From: Bryoerythrophyllum caledonicum
Lineage: Eukaryota; Streptophyta; Bryopsida; Pottiales; Pottiaceae
DNA length: 64,000 nt
Reading direction: 5' to 3'
Assembly (NCBI GenBank): GCA_963971425.1
Contig: OZ020515.1
Coordinates: 6,898,291-6,962,290, forward strand
Shown here: piece after piece, positions 45,101 through 56,400 of the stretch
How positions within the stretch are numbered: position 1 is the first letter of the stretch
How the letters are laid out: each line of letters opens with the position of its first letter
Position numbers and translations under genes: made by a program
Notes under the pieces: generated by a model
Told to the model about the DNA's origin: nothing
What the model saw: only the letters and a program-made list of their open reading frames with translations
Databases searched by the model: none

Positions 45101-45719
45101 GTTGTGAAAAAGAGAGATTATGGATCTGGATTTTTTTAGGATTCCGGAAAGAGGGTGAAAGCCTTGACTGGTCATAACCGGACCCGGATTCTCCAGGAAA
45201 GTTGTCGTTGTAGTAAGCGAAGGGTCAAAATACTTCTTGCATGACTGGCTCTCTGGCGGCGTCCCTATAGTTGTGAGGAAGTGGACACTACTTGGATCCA
45301 TGTGTGTTTTGTGTTTAAGAGTGATTAGGGTTGATAGTGGAGGCATTTGCCACTTTAATCTAATGAGGAGAGTTTTGAACACGGTCCCTCTTCTAATAGG
45401 TCAAGTCCTCCGCTAGCTAATATCACAAGGGAAAACTAGAGCTGAATCATTGTGGTTTGATCCCTCCGAATCCGGAATCATTACCGGAAACAGGAAAGGA
45501 AGGAAGTACAATTTGGTTAACTGGAAGAGAGAGGTACAAGATTGTGTTTGATGGTGAGAAAAATAAGAGGAAGAAAAGATAGGAGTGAATAACCGGATTA
45601 TCCTAAAAACCGGCTAACTTCACCTGAATTCCTAGAACGATACACGAGTCACTTCTTGGGAAGAAGTTGGATGTTAAAAACGCCCGAGGGGATGCACCTA
45701 TTACAAACGTGTTCCAACA
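42135..45719. mobile_element. 3,585-bp TG...CA element, 5-bp TSD, class uncertain
   Basis: It starts TGTTGGAAC and ends GTTCCAACA. ATCTA lies on both sides (42130-42134 and 45720-45724), and the empty site is seen in copy A. Past the perfect 9 bp, the ends remain similar for about 18 more bases if a 2-bp gap is allowed (GTTTTGCAATAACTGC versus GTTTGTAATAGGTGC). I find no internal copy of either end, so there are no paired LTRs. TG/CA ends and a 5-bp duplication suit an LTR retrotransposon derivative (including a very long solo LTR). The longer inverted similarity suits a DNA element. CCGGA and CCGGAACC motifs are unusually frequent throughout. The interior holds the degenerate reading frame at 42649-44465. 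Confidence 0.75.
42649..44465 (+). pseudogene. Degenerate frame of unknown function inside the TG...CA element
   Basis: From ATG 42649 (MGKALSSLAIVEVVVNLKTM) coding-like text runs through stops and at least one frame change. It includes a conserved-looking block FLLPIVYPDRPSKTTTT, then LYHHYDQLRDN. A tandem acidic stretch (EEPDKDQDQ, 27-bp units at 43333-43395) follows, then a Lys/Glu-rich coiled-coil-like region (EYHSKMEKVLEECRKINARI) and a basic Ser/Thr-rich tail with PVPKKRKDE. I see no integrase, reverse transcriptase or DDE motif. It could be a gag-like or otherwise structural protein of a non-autonomous element. The function is unknown. Confidence 0.5.
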
Positions 45720-45832
45720 ATCTACCATATGGATTTTAGATCTAACTATTATTTCTTTATTCAAAGAATAAATTTGTTATGCTAAGGAAATGGTTGTGTT
45801 CTATACCCTTTGTCATAGCAAAACCTTTTTCC

Positions 45833-46304
45833 TTAGTCTAAATCACTCCATTCCTTGTGATTTTTTTGGTGTGTAATGGCCCAACACAAGATAAAACATA
45901 GTTTTATAAAATCCATGCAATGTGCAGTGGAAAAATTTGCGATTATCTGGAGTCAAAGTATGCTGACCCTATCCACACAACTATATTGCATTCTTCAAAA
46001 TGCATGAATCTTGGAATCTGCGCACCCATAGTTTACAAAGCTTTTAGGTGTCTTCTTGTAATACTAAACTTCAAAATCGTATGGTTGAAAGTCATTTAGC
46101 TTCATCTTCAATTCCAAAAACAAATTGGTTGTGGAGCCCTCCAAGGCGCCATCTATCCTCTTTTTTGTGTGACTCAATCTCTTTTCTCTCATCTTTTCTA
46201 GGTTGTAACATTATGATAAAAACATCCAATTCATTTAAACCCACCAATTTTTACACTATTTCCCCATTTTTGAGGAGGAATTTATGTTCATGAGTTGGAA
46301 CATA
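45833..46304. other. Intergenic DNA between copy B and a Tc1 element
   Basis: AT-rich, with no recognised feature. Confidence 0.4.
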
Positions 46305-47895
46305 CAGTGACCTCAAGAAATGAGTCTATGTGATTGATTGTATCATAAAAGTGACAATGCTGTGAACATGTATGATCAAAGTAGAAAATATTGAATACAA
46401 AAGTTGTAGAATATGAAGTAATACACAACCTAAAGAGAAATGATTTTTGATTGTCCAATACCTGTCAATATACATAAATTCAAAGTTGACTATGTACATA
46501 GACTCATTTTTTCAGGCCATATGTAAAAAGTAGTCAAAATTTTGTCTACTTGCCATGAGCAGCCAAAACTACTGCAACTCAATCGGGCATTTTAGCATAC
46601 AATCTTTCACACTCATTTGTAGTAATGGTACGGAAACTCTCCTTCACACGCTCCCATAATTGAAGAAGACCGGTAGGAGGAGTTGAATAGGAATTTAGAC
46701 GACATTTGAGAGTAGCCCAAACATGTTCAATGGGATTGAGGTCTAGAGATTGTGCTGGCTACTCTAAAACACTAAATGGTTGCTCCGAAAGCCATTTCTG
46801 AACTATCTTTGTTTTATGTATAGGAGCATTATTATGTTGGAAAATGACTTTGTCAAGATTAAAGTACCCTAATGTCTCCAAACTTAAGTACAAATTCCTA
46901 TGTAAGAGTGCAATATAGTCTTTAGCATTCATACACCCTTCCACTCTTTGTAAATCACCTAAACCTCTTATTGTCATGCAACTCCACAACAATACAGACC
47001 CTCCACCATGCTTCACAGTTTGCTTCTCAACACAATCAAGGACACTTTCCTTGTCATTGACCCAACACCAAGACCTCCCATCAGCATTGAAGCAATTAAA
47101 CTTTGTCTCTTCACTAAACACCACTCTTTTCCAATACTCTAGAGTTCAATCTTCGTGAATCATAGCAAAACAAAGTCTCTCTTGTATATTCATTTGTAAC
47201 AGATAAGGTTTTGAAATCTTCTCACAAGCCCTCAATCCCACATCTCTCAAAGCATTTTGCAGTGTTTGTTACAAAATCCTACTTCTCTTTCCAATCTCAA
47301 CACCTTTGCTACCTCAATTGATGTTTCCAGCCCTCCAACAGTGACCAAGTGCTCTGCAAGTCGTTTCTTTGAAGGAGTAAGAATCTCTTGGAGACCTCGT
47401 TGTGACAATTCTAGGCTACTACAATGTTTCCTCCTCACTCTATTCACTATGGATTGTGAGAAACCTAAAGACTTTGCAACTTCTTTTGTACTTTTGCCTT
47501 TGATCAACTATGCAACAATGTCTACTTCAGCCTCTCTTGAAATTGGCTTCATCTTGTCAATGCTACCTCTACAACTTCACTAAATGTCATGTAAAAATGT
47601 AGGAAAGAGATTCCACAAAAAATTTCAACAAAAAACAAGAATTTGATAGCTCAATTTGCTCATCAGAAGTTACTTGAACCTTGCCTCAACAAATGATTCT
47701 ATGAGGGTGCACTCACTCTTTAAATCCCAACTCAATTTCTAGATATTTTTTGAGAAAAACTGCCATGTCATATGAATCTATAGTTTATTAGGCTTTGTAC
47801 ATGATTTTTATTTTTTAAAATGGTACATTTTTCTTCCATACCTGTCCCTCCAAAGTTGACAGACACATGCATTGGCTCATGTGTTGAAGTCATTG
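46305..47895 (-). mobile_element. Tc1/mariner element (1,591 bp), second lineage
   Basis: The left end is CAGTGACCTCAAGAAATGAG and the inverted right end is CAATGACTTCAACACATGAG, with further similarity to about 30 bp. TA flanks both ends (46303-46304 and 47896-47897). An inverted copy of the left end recurs internally near 46495-46515 (CATAGACTCATTTTTTCAGG), which would give a subterminal hairpin. The transposase relic is on the minus strand. Confidence 0.85.
46547..47552 (-). pseudogene. Tc1-like transposase, inactivated (second lineage)
   Basis: It begins at ATG 47552 (MKPISREAEVDIVA, then a stop). A helix-turn-helix region follows (GKSTKEVAKSLGFSQSIVNR), then the catalytic part: RVVFSEETKFNCF, IFQHNNAPIHKTKIVQKWLS and, after a stop, SLDLNPIEHVW, ending LAAHGK. 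The two aspartates expected at FSDE and HDN are glutamate and asparagine, so catalysis is lost even apart from the stops. The sequence style differs from the other two Tc1 elements here and reminds me of Tc1-type transposases common in fungi; that comparison is from memory. Confidence 0.8.
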
Positions 47896-48434
47896 TAAAT
47901 GGCCCAATAAATCAACAACAAAGTTTGGATGATGAGTGTACATTCTAACCTCTTTAATATGACAAGTTTGGGAAACCGAAAAAGTGTCACAATAGTGAGG
48001 TGTCACATAATCGTCAATATGACATTTTGAACCTAAATGTCATATTATTGAGGTTTATTAAAATGCATCATAATAGTTGTCTAAAGGTTGCCAAAAAGTG
48101 TCTATGAAAAAAAAGGTTGTCAGAAAGTGTCTACGTGAAAGAAGAACCTTAATTTGCCCTACACGCATTCCCAATGTTCACAACTTGTTCCCAACATGAT
48201 ATCATGTTCCATATGCATTAGTTGTCTTAAATTCCTTCTAGAATATGACAAAGTAGGGGTCTCAAAGTGTCACAATATCAAGTGTCATAGTCGTATTATA
48301 GAGGGTATTTCTGACTACAAAGTTTGGTCGCACGAAATGTGTCATATAATCAAGGCTATCGTTGCAATAAAAAGGTTAGACTGTAGATATACCTTTTGAG
48401 TCATGGAGACCAACTAGATGGATTTGCCTAAATA

Positions 48435-48816
48435 CCCCAGTCGAGCGTTGCACCAAGCCTCAGACTTGGAAGGGTAGGGACAAAAATGGTCCCACCCAAG
48501 GCTGAGGTGTGGTGCAAGGCGCGGACAGGACATCCCCACGCTCGGACTTACCCGAGGTGGGCCCCATCTTAATTGCATGGGCTCATTTTTCTGGCCCTCC
48601 CATTTTGGCGGGGTCAGAGGCTTTTTTTGGCTTTTTTTTTACAAAATTGGGGCCTATGGCCCCAATTTAATCTGTGGGTCCCCCTTTGGATAAATTTAGG
48701 GAGTCATTCAAAAACAAAATAGGGGCCAGGTTTTGGCCCCACCACCTTGTCCCCCACCCAGTAAGTCTGAGCGTGGGGGGGTCCTGTCAAATTGGTGGTG
48801 CAACGCTCGACCATGG
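48435..48816. mobile_element. MITE, G-rich family (382 bp)
   Basis: Inverted termini carry GTCGAGCGTTGCACCA on the left and its complement on the right. TAAATA lies at 48429-48434 and 48817-48822, the likely 6-bp duplication. The interior is rich in GGGGCC/GGCCCC with GAGGCTTTTTTTGG, like the MITE at 238-519 (shared arrangement of poly-T/A blocks and GGGGCC). Non-coding. Confidence 0.75.
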
Positions 48817-48822
48817 TAAATA

Positions 48823-50123
48823 GGGAGATCCAACTAGATAAAGAATGATGTGGCATGGCATCTTTCCATGACTACCAATGCAAAAAAGACTTGTTCCGTG
48901 CTTGGATTCCAACAGTGCTCTCTCGTAAGACATTCCACAGTACTGTAGTAGTTCCTACGAGCATCTCCACCCCGAACAGGACTTGACTTGGCACTAACTC
49001 CCTGTCCACTCCTTGTCCGTATGACTTACCTGCCTTGCCTGGCAAATCGCTTGCCTCAATCGCTCCCCACACCTCCATCGAAAACCCAATTCGCGTCGCG
49101 TCTGTGTCGACGTTTGGTACCATTGCTGCGATGTTGGGTACATGCCTGGATTGCTCGCCATGGGTCTTGTCGTGCCCTGGTCAAGGTCATGGTCCTGTTT
49201 GGCTTCTTTACATTGCTGGTTTGAGATGTGTGACGAGGACGCCATCAGATTGGGTTGGTGGCTTGGAGTTTGAAATGTGTTGAATTGGTGGTGTATTCAA
49301 TGCACTGCAAAGTTGTAACATCAGATGCTGAATGGAACAAGTCCCAATTATGATTGGTGGTTGAGTTGCTGGTACGCTTATGATGGTTTAGGGGTTCACC
49401 AGCAGCTGATTAAGAAAGTAGCATTCACTACCCGTGTTGTATTTCAGAGAGTCCTAACTTGGCCTCCATGATCTTTCCTTACTTAGCCTCCATGATCTTT
49501 CCAAGTCCTTGTCTCTTTGACATGCTCTTGATGTCCACCTCTGTTCACCAAGTCCTTGACTGGGTCAGGAATGTGTTGCGTGGGCATTGTTGTTCGTCAA
49601 TTGCGTGTTGGGGGTGTCCATACCTTGGCGTTTCTAATCTCTACCCACCAATAAACTCAGTACGACCAGCTTGCCTCTGGAAGCTTGTTCGGTACTGAGC
49701 AGCAACAAGAAGGGGTCGTTATAGTTGGAGATTCACGTGACCCGGCGTCTGGAGCATAATCGCGGTTTGTATGCTTTCGCATTTGTACTTTGGGAGCCCT
49801 GATGTTGGCACAAATACTGGGTCTGTGTCCCCCAAGCTGCAGGTTACACACTTCCGGGCGGAGGGACGCAGATACTTTTATGGGGCTACTCACATTCGGA
49901 GCTACTGTTGCGCTCCCAGCATAAATACCCACAAGTGGGCAGCTGAAGAGGTTGGGGAGTCGGTTGGGTGTCTTTTTGGTACAGACGGTGGTGGTGAGAT
50001 TGGACACATTATGTGACACATCGTTGGTGCCTCGTTGATTTCGCTTGGTTTTACAGACGGTGGTTGTGAGATTGGACACATTACGTGACACGTCGTTGGT
50101 GCCTTGTGGAGGCATTCAGAATC
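48823..50123. other. Upstream region of the RDR gene with a 72-bp duplication
   Basis: A 72-bp unit starting ACAGACGGTGGT occurs at 49981 and 50053, with few differences (each contains GAGATTGGACACATTA and GTGACAC). The second copy ends about 15 bp before the start codon at 50124. A 22-bp duplication (GCCTCCATGATCTTTCCTTA-like) lies at 49457-49501. The rest shows no feature. The duplication lies in the likely promoter or leader. Confidence 0.6.
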
Positions 50124-53100
50124 ATGGCGAAGGTGCAGGTGCACATTGGCAAGATACCTCGCCTGGCGACAGCCGCGGACCTGGTGGAGCTTCTGGAGAA
50201 GGCGGTGGGCAAGGGTTCGGTGAACAAGGTGGACATCAAGACCGACCCGTACACATGCGAATCCAAGGGGTTCGGGTTCGTATCGTTCAACACCCTGGAA
50301 GCCGGGGAGCGAGCCGCCATGCTTGCGATGAACGGCCACCTGGTGCTGCTCAACAGCCACCTCGAAGTGAACCTCACCGACCGCGACATCGTCAAAAGAC
50401 CTCGGCATTCAGACACCACCTGGGAAGATGTAATCCTCTTCACCACATTCTCTTCCATGCTTCACGAGTATCCGAACGTGATAGGATCTCGTGGTCGTGT
50501 GCAGGGCAAACTGTACTTGTGCTCTCTTGTCTCCGAAACCGAGGCGCACTGGCAGTGGTCCTCGACCCCGAAGGTCACCACGGAGTTCGATTTCAACCGG
50601 AAAATTGTGCAGTTCATGGTGCACGATGCGAAGAAGCAGCGGTACAAAATGGAGAGCGAGTTTGAGGAGATCGAAAGCATCAAGCTCGTTGCTGTCCAGG
50701 GAGCTCGTTGTCGAGGATTGTTGATGCAGGTGGGCATGTACTCTGCCTTTACGGAAGAGTCGTGAGGTTTTGTTTTCATAAGGATCTCTCGTAATGTGCA
50801 GCGTTGGCATCACTCACAGTTTCGATGAGATTCACCTCCTCGTTAGACTACGATTTGTTCACCCTGGATAGTTACTTGATCAACACATCAACTGATGAGG
50901 GTCTCTTGGAATGTGCTCCAGTATGAGAGGTAGTTTAAAGACACCCAAAGTTTCAATAAGGTAACCCCTCTCTTGACAACTATTTGTTCACTGTAACCAA
51001 TTTCTAGATCAATAGAAGAGCTTGGTGGTCTTTCAGTTAGAATGCTTCAATGAATTATGGAAGAACTTGGTGGTCTTTAAAATAGTTCTAGCGTCCTTTG
51101 GGAGCAAGAGAACTATCTAGAGCTGATTTGATTCGAAAGGGGTATCTTGTTCAAAACTTCGGGTGACTTTGCAACTAACTCTATTATGTTCAGTGTCTTA
51201 TCATACAATGCGTTACTGTAGCTATCCAGTTTGTTGTTTGACGCACACCATGTCTTTGTTTCACAGCTGGAAACCCCGCCGCATCTCTACCTGCGAAGAG
51301 TAGGCGCCCCAAAGTCAAGGGACATGATTGCGAGCCTCTTCTCAAGCACTCCTGTAGCAGATCCTCACTACATGAACACGGAGGAGGAGGAGCTCTGGGT
51401 TCGAACCGTAGATTTCACGCCAGAGAGGAGCATTGGCCAGTGTTCCACATATCACCTGGAGCTTTCATGCACCACGACAGGAGACGACCTGAACGACCTG
51501 TTCAAGAAGCTGGCAGATTTCCGCCTGGCGGCTCACCCTCCACTGATCCAGCAGCTGCGGCTCGCGAAGGGCAAGTCGTTCGCCACCGCTCAGGTGCTCG
51601 TACCCATAGTGAATCCGCCTCCGAACGTGAGCGTGTCATTCGAGGTCATGTACAAGGTGAACCATCTCGTGCAGACGTCGAAGCTCGGCGGAGGAGGTCT
51701 GGATTCCGAGTCCTACACTCGACTGGCGGAGTACCCTGATGAAGAAGCGAAGCTCTTGCTGGAGACGTTGGGGAAGGGAGTGGGCCCTTGCTTGGAGCCT
51801 CTACAGGAAATGATCCGGAGCAATGATCCGTCGCCCAAGAGCCTTGCGTCTGTCAAGCTTGCGCCCGGCTTGAGCTGGACTCGCAGACTGTTGGTCACGC
51901 CGACCAAGGTGTACTGCATGGGACCCGAGGTGGACACCACGAACCGCGTCACCAGGCACTTCGCCAGCCACGCGGATCGCTTCATGCGCATGTCGTTCGT
52001 GGATGAGAATTTCGAGCAGATGAATTCGACTTCTCTCTCTGTGCCAACCGGAGGCGGATCTCTTGCTTGGGTAGACGCGGAGCGGTCGCCCCTGTATCAT
52101 AGGATTCTAGCAGTTCTGAAGGAGGGGTTCGTCCTGGGCGGCCACAAGTTTGAGTTTCTGGCGTTTTCGTCCTCCCAGCTGCGGGAGCAGTCCGTGTGGA
52201 TGTTCGCGTCTGACGCGACGCTCACCGCGGCGAGCATCAGGGCATGGATGGGCGACTTCCTCACCATCCGCAACGTGGCCAAGTGCGCCGCGCGCATGGG
52301 GCAGTGCTTCTCCTCGTCGACAGCCACCCTGGAGGTACCTCACCACGAGGTGGACCAGATTCCAGACATCGAGCGAGAGGACGAGTTCGGCTTGTCGACG
52401 TATTGCTTCTCGGATGGCATCGGCAAGATCTCGAGAGAGTTTGCGAGGGAGGTTGCCAAGAAGTACGGGGCGAAGACGAGGCTCCTCACCGGGATTGTGC
52501 CGTCTGCGTTTCAGATCCGGTACGGAGGATACAAGGGCGTGGTGGCTGTGGATCCGCTGTCCAAGTTCAAGCTCTCGCTCCGCCCCAGCATGCGCAAATT
52601 CGCCTCGAAGCATGTGGGGCTCGAAATTCTCAACATCTCGCGGTTCCTTCCGGCGTACTTGAACCGGCAAATCATTATGTTGTTGTCCACACTTGGAGTG
52701 AAGGACTCTGTTTTTGAGCAAATGCAACAACGTGTGGTCTCTCAGCTCGATGACATGTTGGAGGATGCGGATCTTGCACGAGATTTCCTGCAGGTCCGCT
52801 TCTACCTTAAAAGCCTCCATGTCTTGTTGCTTCTTTTAAAGAGTTTAGTACATTCGCTGATTGCTGTTCGTTTGTTTGTTTGTGTACACACCACCTAAAA
52901 AGAGAGTCAGATCTTTGTAGCGAAACATAAGACTGTGCATGTTTTATTCAGTGGAAAAGGAGCTTCTGTCCGGTGTGTTTGTGATGGCTGGACAACAGAA
53001 ATCACGTTCATGTAAACACGACTTCAATAGCCGACAATACTAATGTTGTTTAACATTGTTGGTTTTACCGACACAAGTAAGTACTCCGGCATTCACATGT

Positions 53101-54688
53101 AATGGTAGTCCCGAAACCTAGCAATATTAATTTTGAAGAGTGTTCTGTGTGCGTGGCAGATAAACCATTCGGGAGAGATGCACACAAGATTGATAGAGCT
53201 TCTTGCAGCCGGCGTCCTGCCGGAGAGGGAGCCGTATGTCAAGATGCTGCTGCAAGCGTTCCGAGCATGTCAGCTCTCCGACTTGCAGAAGAGATCTCGT
53301 ATTCTCGAACCGAAAGGACGAGTCCTGATTGGGTGTCTTGACGAGACGAAAGCCCTTTCCTACGGGGAAGTATTCCTGCAGGTCACACCAGCTCCTGGTC
53401 GTAGGAGAAGTCTCATTGACGATGGGCTGGAGGCCTTTGACAAGTATCCAGTGGGGGTTGGGAACGAAGCTCATGTGGTGACTGGATGGGTCGTTGTTGC
53501 CAAAAACCCTTGTTTACATCCAGGTGATATTAGAAAACTCAAGGCCGTCAATGTCCCCGGTCTTCGTCACATGGTCGATTGCTTGGTTTTTCCGCAGAAG
53601 GGTCACAGGTAGTTCAGAACTCTCTCTCTGTGTATTTCAGCTTTGACGTGAGAGGAATGCGAGAAAATTAACGTGAGTGAAACGTGCAGGCCGCATCCTA
53701 ATGAGTGCTCTGGGAGCGATTTGGATGGCGATCTCTACTTCGTGAGTTGGGACGGGGATTTGGTTCCGCCTGTCACAGACGACCCCATGGATTACACTCC
53801 CCCTGGAGCCGTGAAGCTGGACCACCCCGTCACAATCGAGGCAAGTTATTCTCTTCCGAACTGATTGCACCGTTCTCCTGCTGCGAAATATCACTGACAG
53901 GATGAAACAATGTGCAGGAGATACAAGAGTTCTTCGTGAAGTACATGGTGAACGACAGCTTGGGCGTGATCTCCAACGCGCACGTCGTGCACGCCGACAG
54001 CCAAGCAGCGATGGCACGCAGCGTCGAGTGCCAGGAGCTCGCAAAGCTGGTCTCCATCGCGGTCGATTTTCCCAAAACAGGCGTTCCTGCCATCGTCCCC
54101 CGGAACCTTCGGCCGCGGAAGTATCCAGATTTTATGGGGAAGGACGACAAGGACACGTACCGCTCGGAGCGCGTGCTCGGGAGCCTGTTCCGACAAGTGC
54201 GAGGCGCCGCCGTGGAGAAAGTCCCGTGCGAAGTGCCCCGAGAAGTCATCGAACGCGCCTTCGATGCCAACCTGGTCGTCCGAGGGTACGAGGAGTTCCT
54301 AGACCTAGCCAAGTTCCACAAGAACATGTACGATCGGAAGCTCATCGCGCTGATGAACCAGTACGGGATCGAAACGGAGGCGGAGACAGTGAGCGGGAAC
54401 ATCCTGAACCTGGCGCGGCAACACGTCAAACGCCGAGGAGACGTCGTGGAGAGGATCCGGGACGCCGTGAGCTCTCTCATCGACGAGGCGCACCAGTGGT
54501 TCGACAGGAATGCCGATGAGCTCGTCGACGATGATGTTCATGCCAAAGCATCGGCGTGGTATCACGTCACGTACCATCCTGACCACATCAAGGTCTCCAC
54601 GGTTGGCAAGCGTGAAGTGCACTTGTTGAGCTTCCCCTGGGTGGTGTATGATGTCCTTCTCCGAATCAGAAAGCTGTCGGCCTGCTGA
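50124..54688 (+). CDS. RNA-dependent RNA polymerase, RDR1/RDR2-type (alpha clade)
   Basis: Five exons (50124-50729, 51267-52793, 53160-53608, 53690-53840, 53918-54688) give an uninterrupted 1,167-residue protein. It synthesises double-stranded RNA from single-stranded templates for siRNA production. Residues 1-85 are an RRM-like N-terminal domain (MAKVQVHIGKIPRLATAADL). The RdRP core runs from about 410 (LLVTPTKVYCMGPEVD) through YCFSDGIGKISREFA (about 582) and SAFQIRYGGYKG (about 615). The catalytic metal-binding motif DLDGD is at 871-875 (CSGSDLDGDLYFVSWD), the plant alpha-clade form rather than DFDGD. The C-terminal block SAWYHVTYHP and a final hydrophobic FPWVVYDVLLRIRK are family features. 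Introns are 537, 366, 81 and 77 nt; three are in phase 0 and one (53609-53689) splits an arginine codon. A 30-residue insertion (DDGLEAFDKYPVGVG) precedes VVVAKNPCLHPGD. Overall similarity is greatest to RDR1, which in plants acts in antiviral and defence silencing. RDR1 versus RDR2 is not settled from sequence reading alone, so I give no symbol. Confidence 0.93.
53841..53917 (+). other. GC-AG intron in the RDR gene
   Basis: The last intron starts GAG|GCAAGT and ends GTGCAG|GAG. The GC donor with an otherwise perfect consensus joins VTIE to EIQEFFVKYMVND in phase 0. The next GT downstream would break the frame or add residues absent from the family. Confidence 0.85.
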
Positions 54689-56005
54689 GCTTTGGCAGAC
54701 CTGAATCTTCGAGATATCCGCTCTGTGAATGTTTTTTGACACCTCGGATCTATGCATGCTTTGGCGGAGGATGGAGGTAGTGTACACCCAACCCTTTTTT
54801 TTCCCTTCACTTTGGTATTGTGACATGGTAGAGGCATGGTATTGAATATATAAGCAATAGAATTCGTGAGAGGAATCCACTTAAAGAGGAAAAAGGCAGG
54901 CTTAGAGTTATGGTACAACATGACCTCTCTTTCTTTCTTCCTTCTCAAAGGCGGCTAAAACTACTTCTAACTTGAGTTTAGAGACCCTCAACCTCTTCCA
55001 TAGTAAGGATAGGCCACCAAGCTCCTTCGTTGTCAATTGCCGGTAAGAGTGAGGAAAGAGTAGTGTTAAAACCAAAAGAGGGGGTGGCTTTTTGGTTGAC
55101 TTTACAAAATACTAGAATGTATGAAGAATGTCTTGATGTTTTTTTACTAATTGACACTTAAGGACGTCTGATTTAACCCTCTAGTTTAGATGAAGGGGTC
55201 TACAAATAGTTTTTTGGTTAGTTCTTTGGATTGCGTGGTTCTCATTTAGCAAAAGTGGGATTTAAGAGAAAATTGTATACGAGGTACTATAAAGGACCAT
55301 GAGAAGTCTGTTTCCTCGACTAGGCTCACGTTAAGAAGAATTATCAGAGAAAACAGGAAGCTGTCTTGCACCTACTTGTGGAGCCCATCCAACTCTTTTC
55401 TTTGGTATGTGTTCACTCGAACTAATTAGAGGCGTGTGTGTGGCAGTCACCAGCAACTATTGGGAGGACGCTATCCAAGATCAGGAGGGATCGTTTTGTG
55501 TTGCTGTTGGGTAAACCCCTCTTCACAACATCGTGGTAACTCTGTTCCTTTCATTTTGAGGTAGCAAGGGTCGCCATGAAGTATTTACGCACACATTTTG
55601 GGGTTCAAATGCAATTGGGCAAGGACCTTGCACAGAAAGATGTGGACATTGTGGAATCGCGATGGCAAGGCGATCACTTCAGAATTGATTTTCTTCCCTT
55701 GAAAGAATTCTGATGTTAGTGAATGTATGAACAGACAACTCTCAAGCAACTGATGTGGACTGTCCTGACCTGATCTGTGAAGTTGAGAAGAGTGTGGCCC
55801 TTCCCAGCTTGTGGAATTTAGTGTAAACTTCTCTCATGGCCACCGAGTTATTTGTAAAGCCACCTAAAGTTTTGATAGGTCTCTTGCTCTTTCAATTACT
55901 TTAAGCGACTATTTGTTTCCATAGCTATTACATATAGTTATAACATATTTAAAAACTTGTCTTTGGTTTGTAACTCTTATTAAGAATGCAAGAGTTCAAA
56001 TGTAA
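54689..56005. other. 3' flank of the RDR gene and intergenic DNA
   Basis: Presumed 3' UTR, then mixed DNA with no recognised gene, RNA or repeat. Confidence 0.4.
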
Positions 56006-56400
56006 CCCCTAAAGTTCATTGACTATTTCACAACAAAAACACTTAAAGAAGGCCCATTCTAGTGTAAAGAGTGGGAATGGAGATAAAAGAAATTATTTTT
56101 ATTTTGAACCGATCTTAAACTAAGCTGGTAAGATAAAAATTTCATAAACTCTGACTGCATAGATACAAATACTGATAGTGCTTGAAGTAAGGAAAAATGT
56201 GCTTTTCTTTCCTTGTTTTGAGAAGACTTGACTTCGAAGCTTGACTTCCTATGGTGCCAAATTTTTGCACTACATGATTTCACTTGCTTATACACCTGTT
56301 TGTAGAGGTAGAAGATGGGTGTAAGATATTCAAAACAATTGTGGAGGGGATAGTGTTCTGACCTCTTCCAGGCATTCAGTGAGTGAAAAGCGATATATTT
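56006..56400. repeat. Family A MITE, inverted partial copy
   Basis: It begins CCCCTAAAGTTCATTG and continues with inverted family A text (CAAATTTTTGCACTACATGA, GATGGGTGTAAGATATTC). The far terminus and TTAA duplication are not found, so it is truncated. Confidence 0.55.

Larger units (their letters stand above)
40530..45832. repeat. Duplicated segment, copy B
   Basis: Positions 40530-42134 and 45720-45832 match copy A (27576-28650 and 30679-31065). The 3,585-bp element at 42135-45719 interrupts B, and copy A supplies the uninterrupted junction (ATGCATCTACTATTTGG near 30952). B contains a local partial duplication near 40760-40880 (GTGCAAGGTTTTGAATTTGG repeated). No functional gene is recognised. 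Confidence 0.8.

Noticed and set aside
42135-45719. Calling the element a standard LTR retrotransposon
   Set aside because: No internal copy of either end, no primer-binding site I could recognise, and no pol motifs.
48872-49283. Small overlapping frames upstream of the RDR gene
   Set aside because: Short, mutually overlapping on both strands, with no motif and no splice support.
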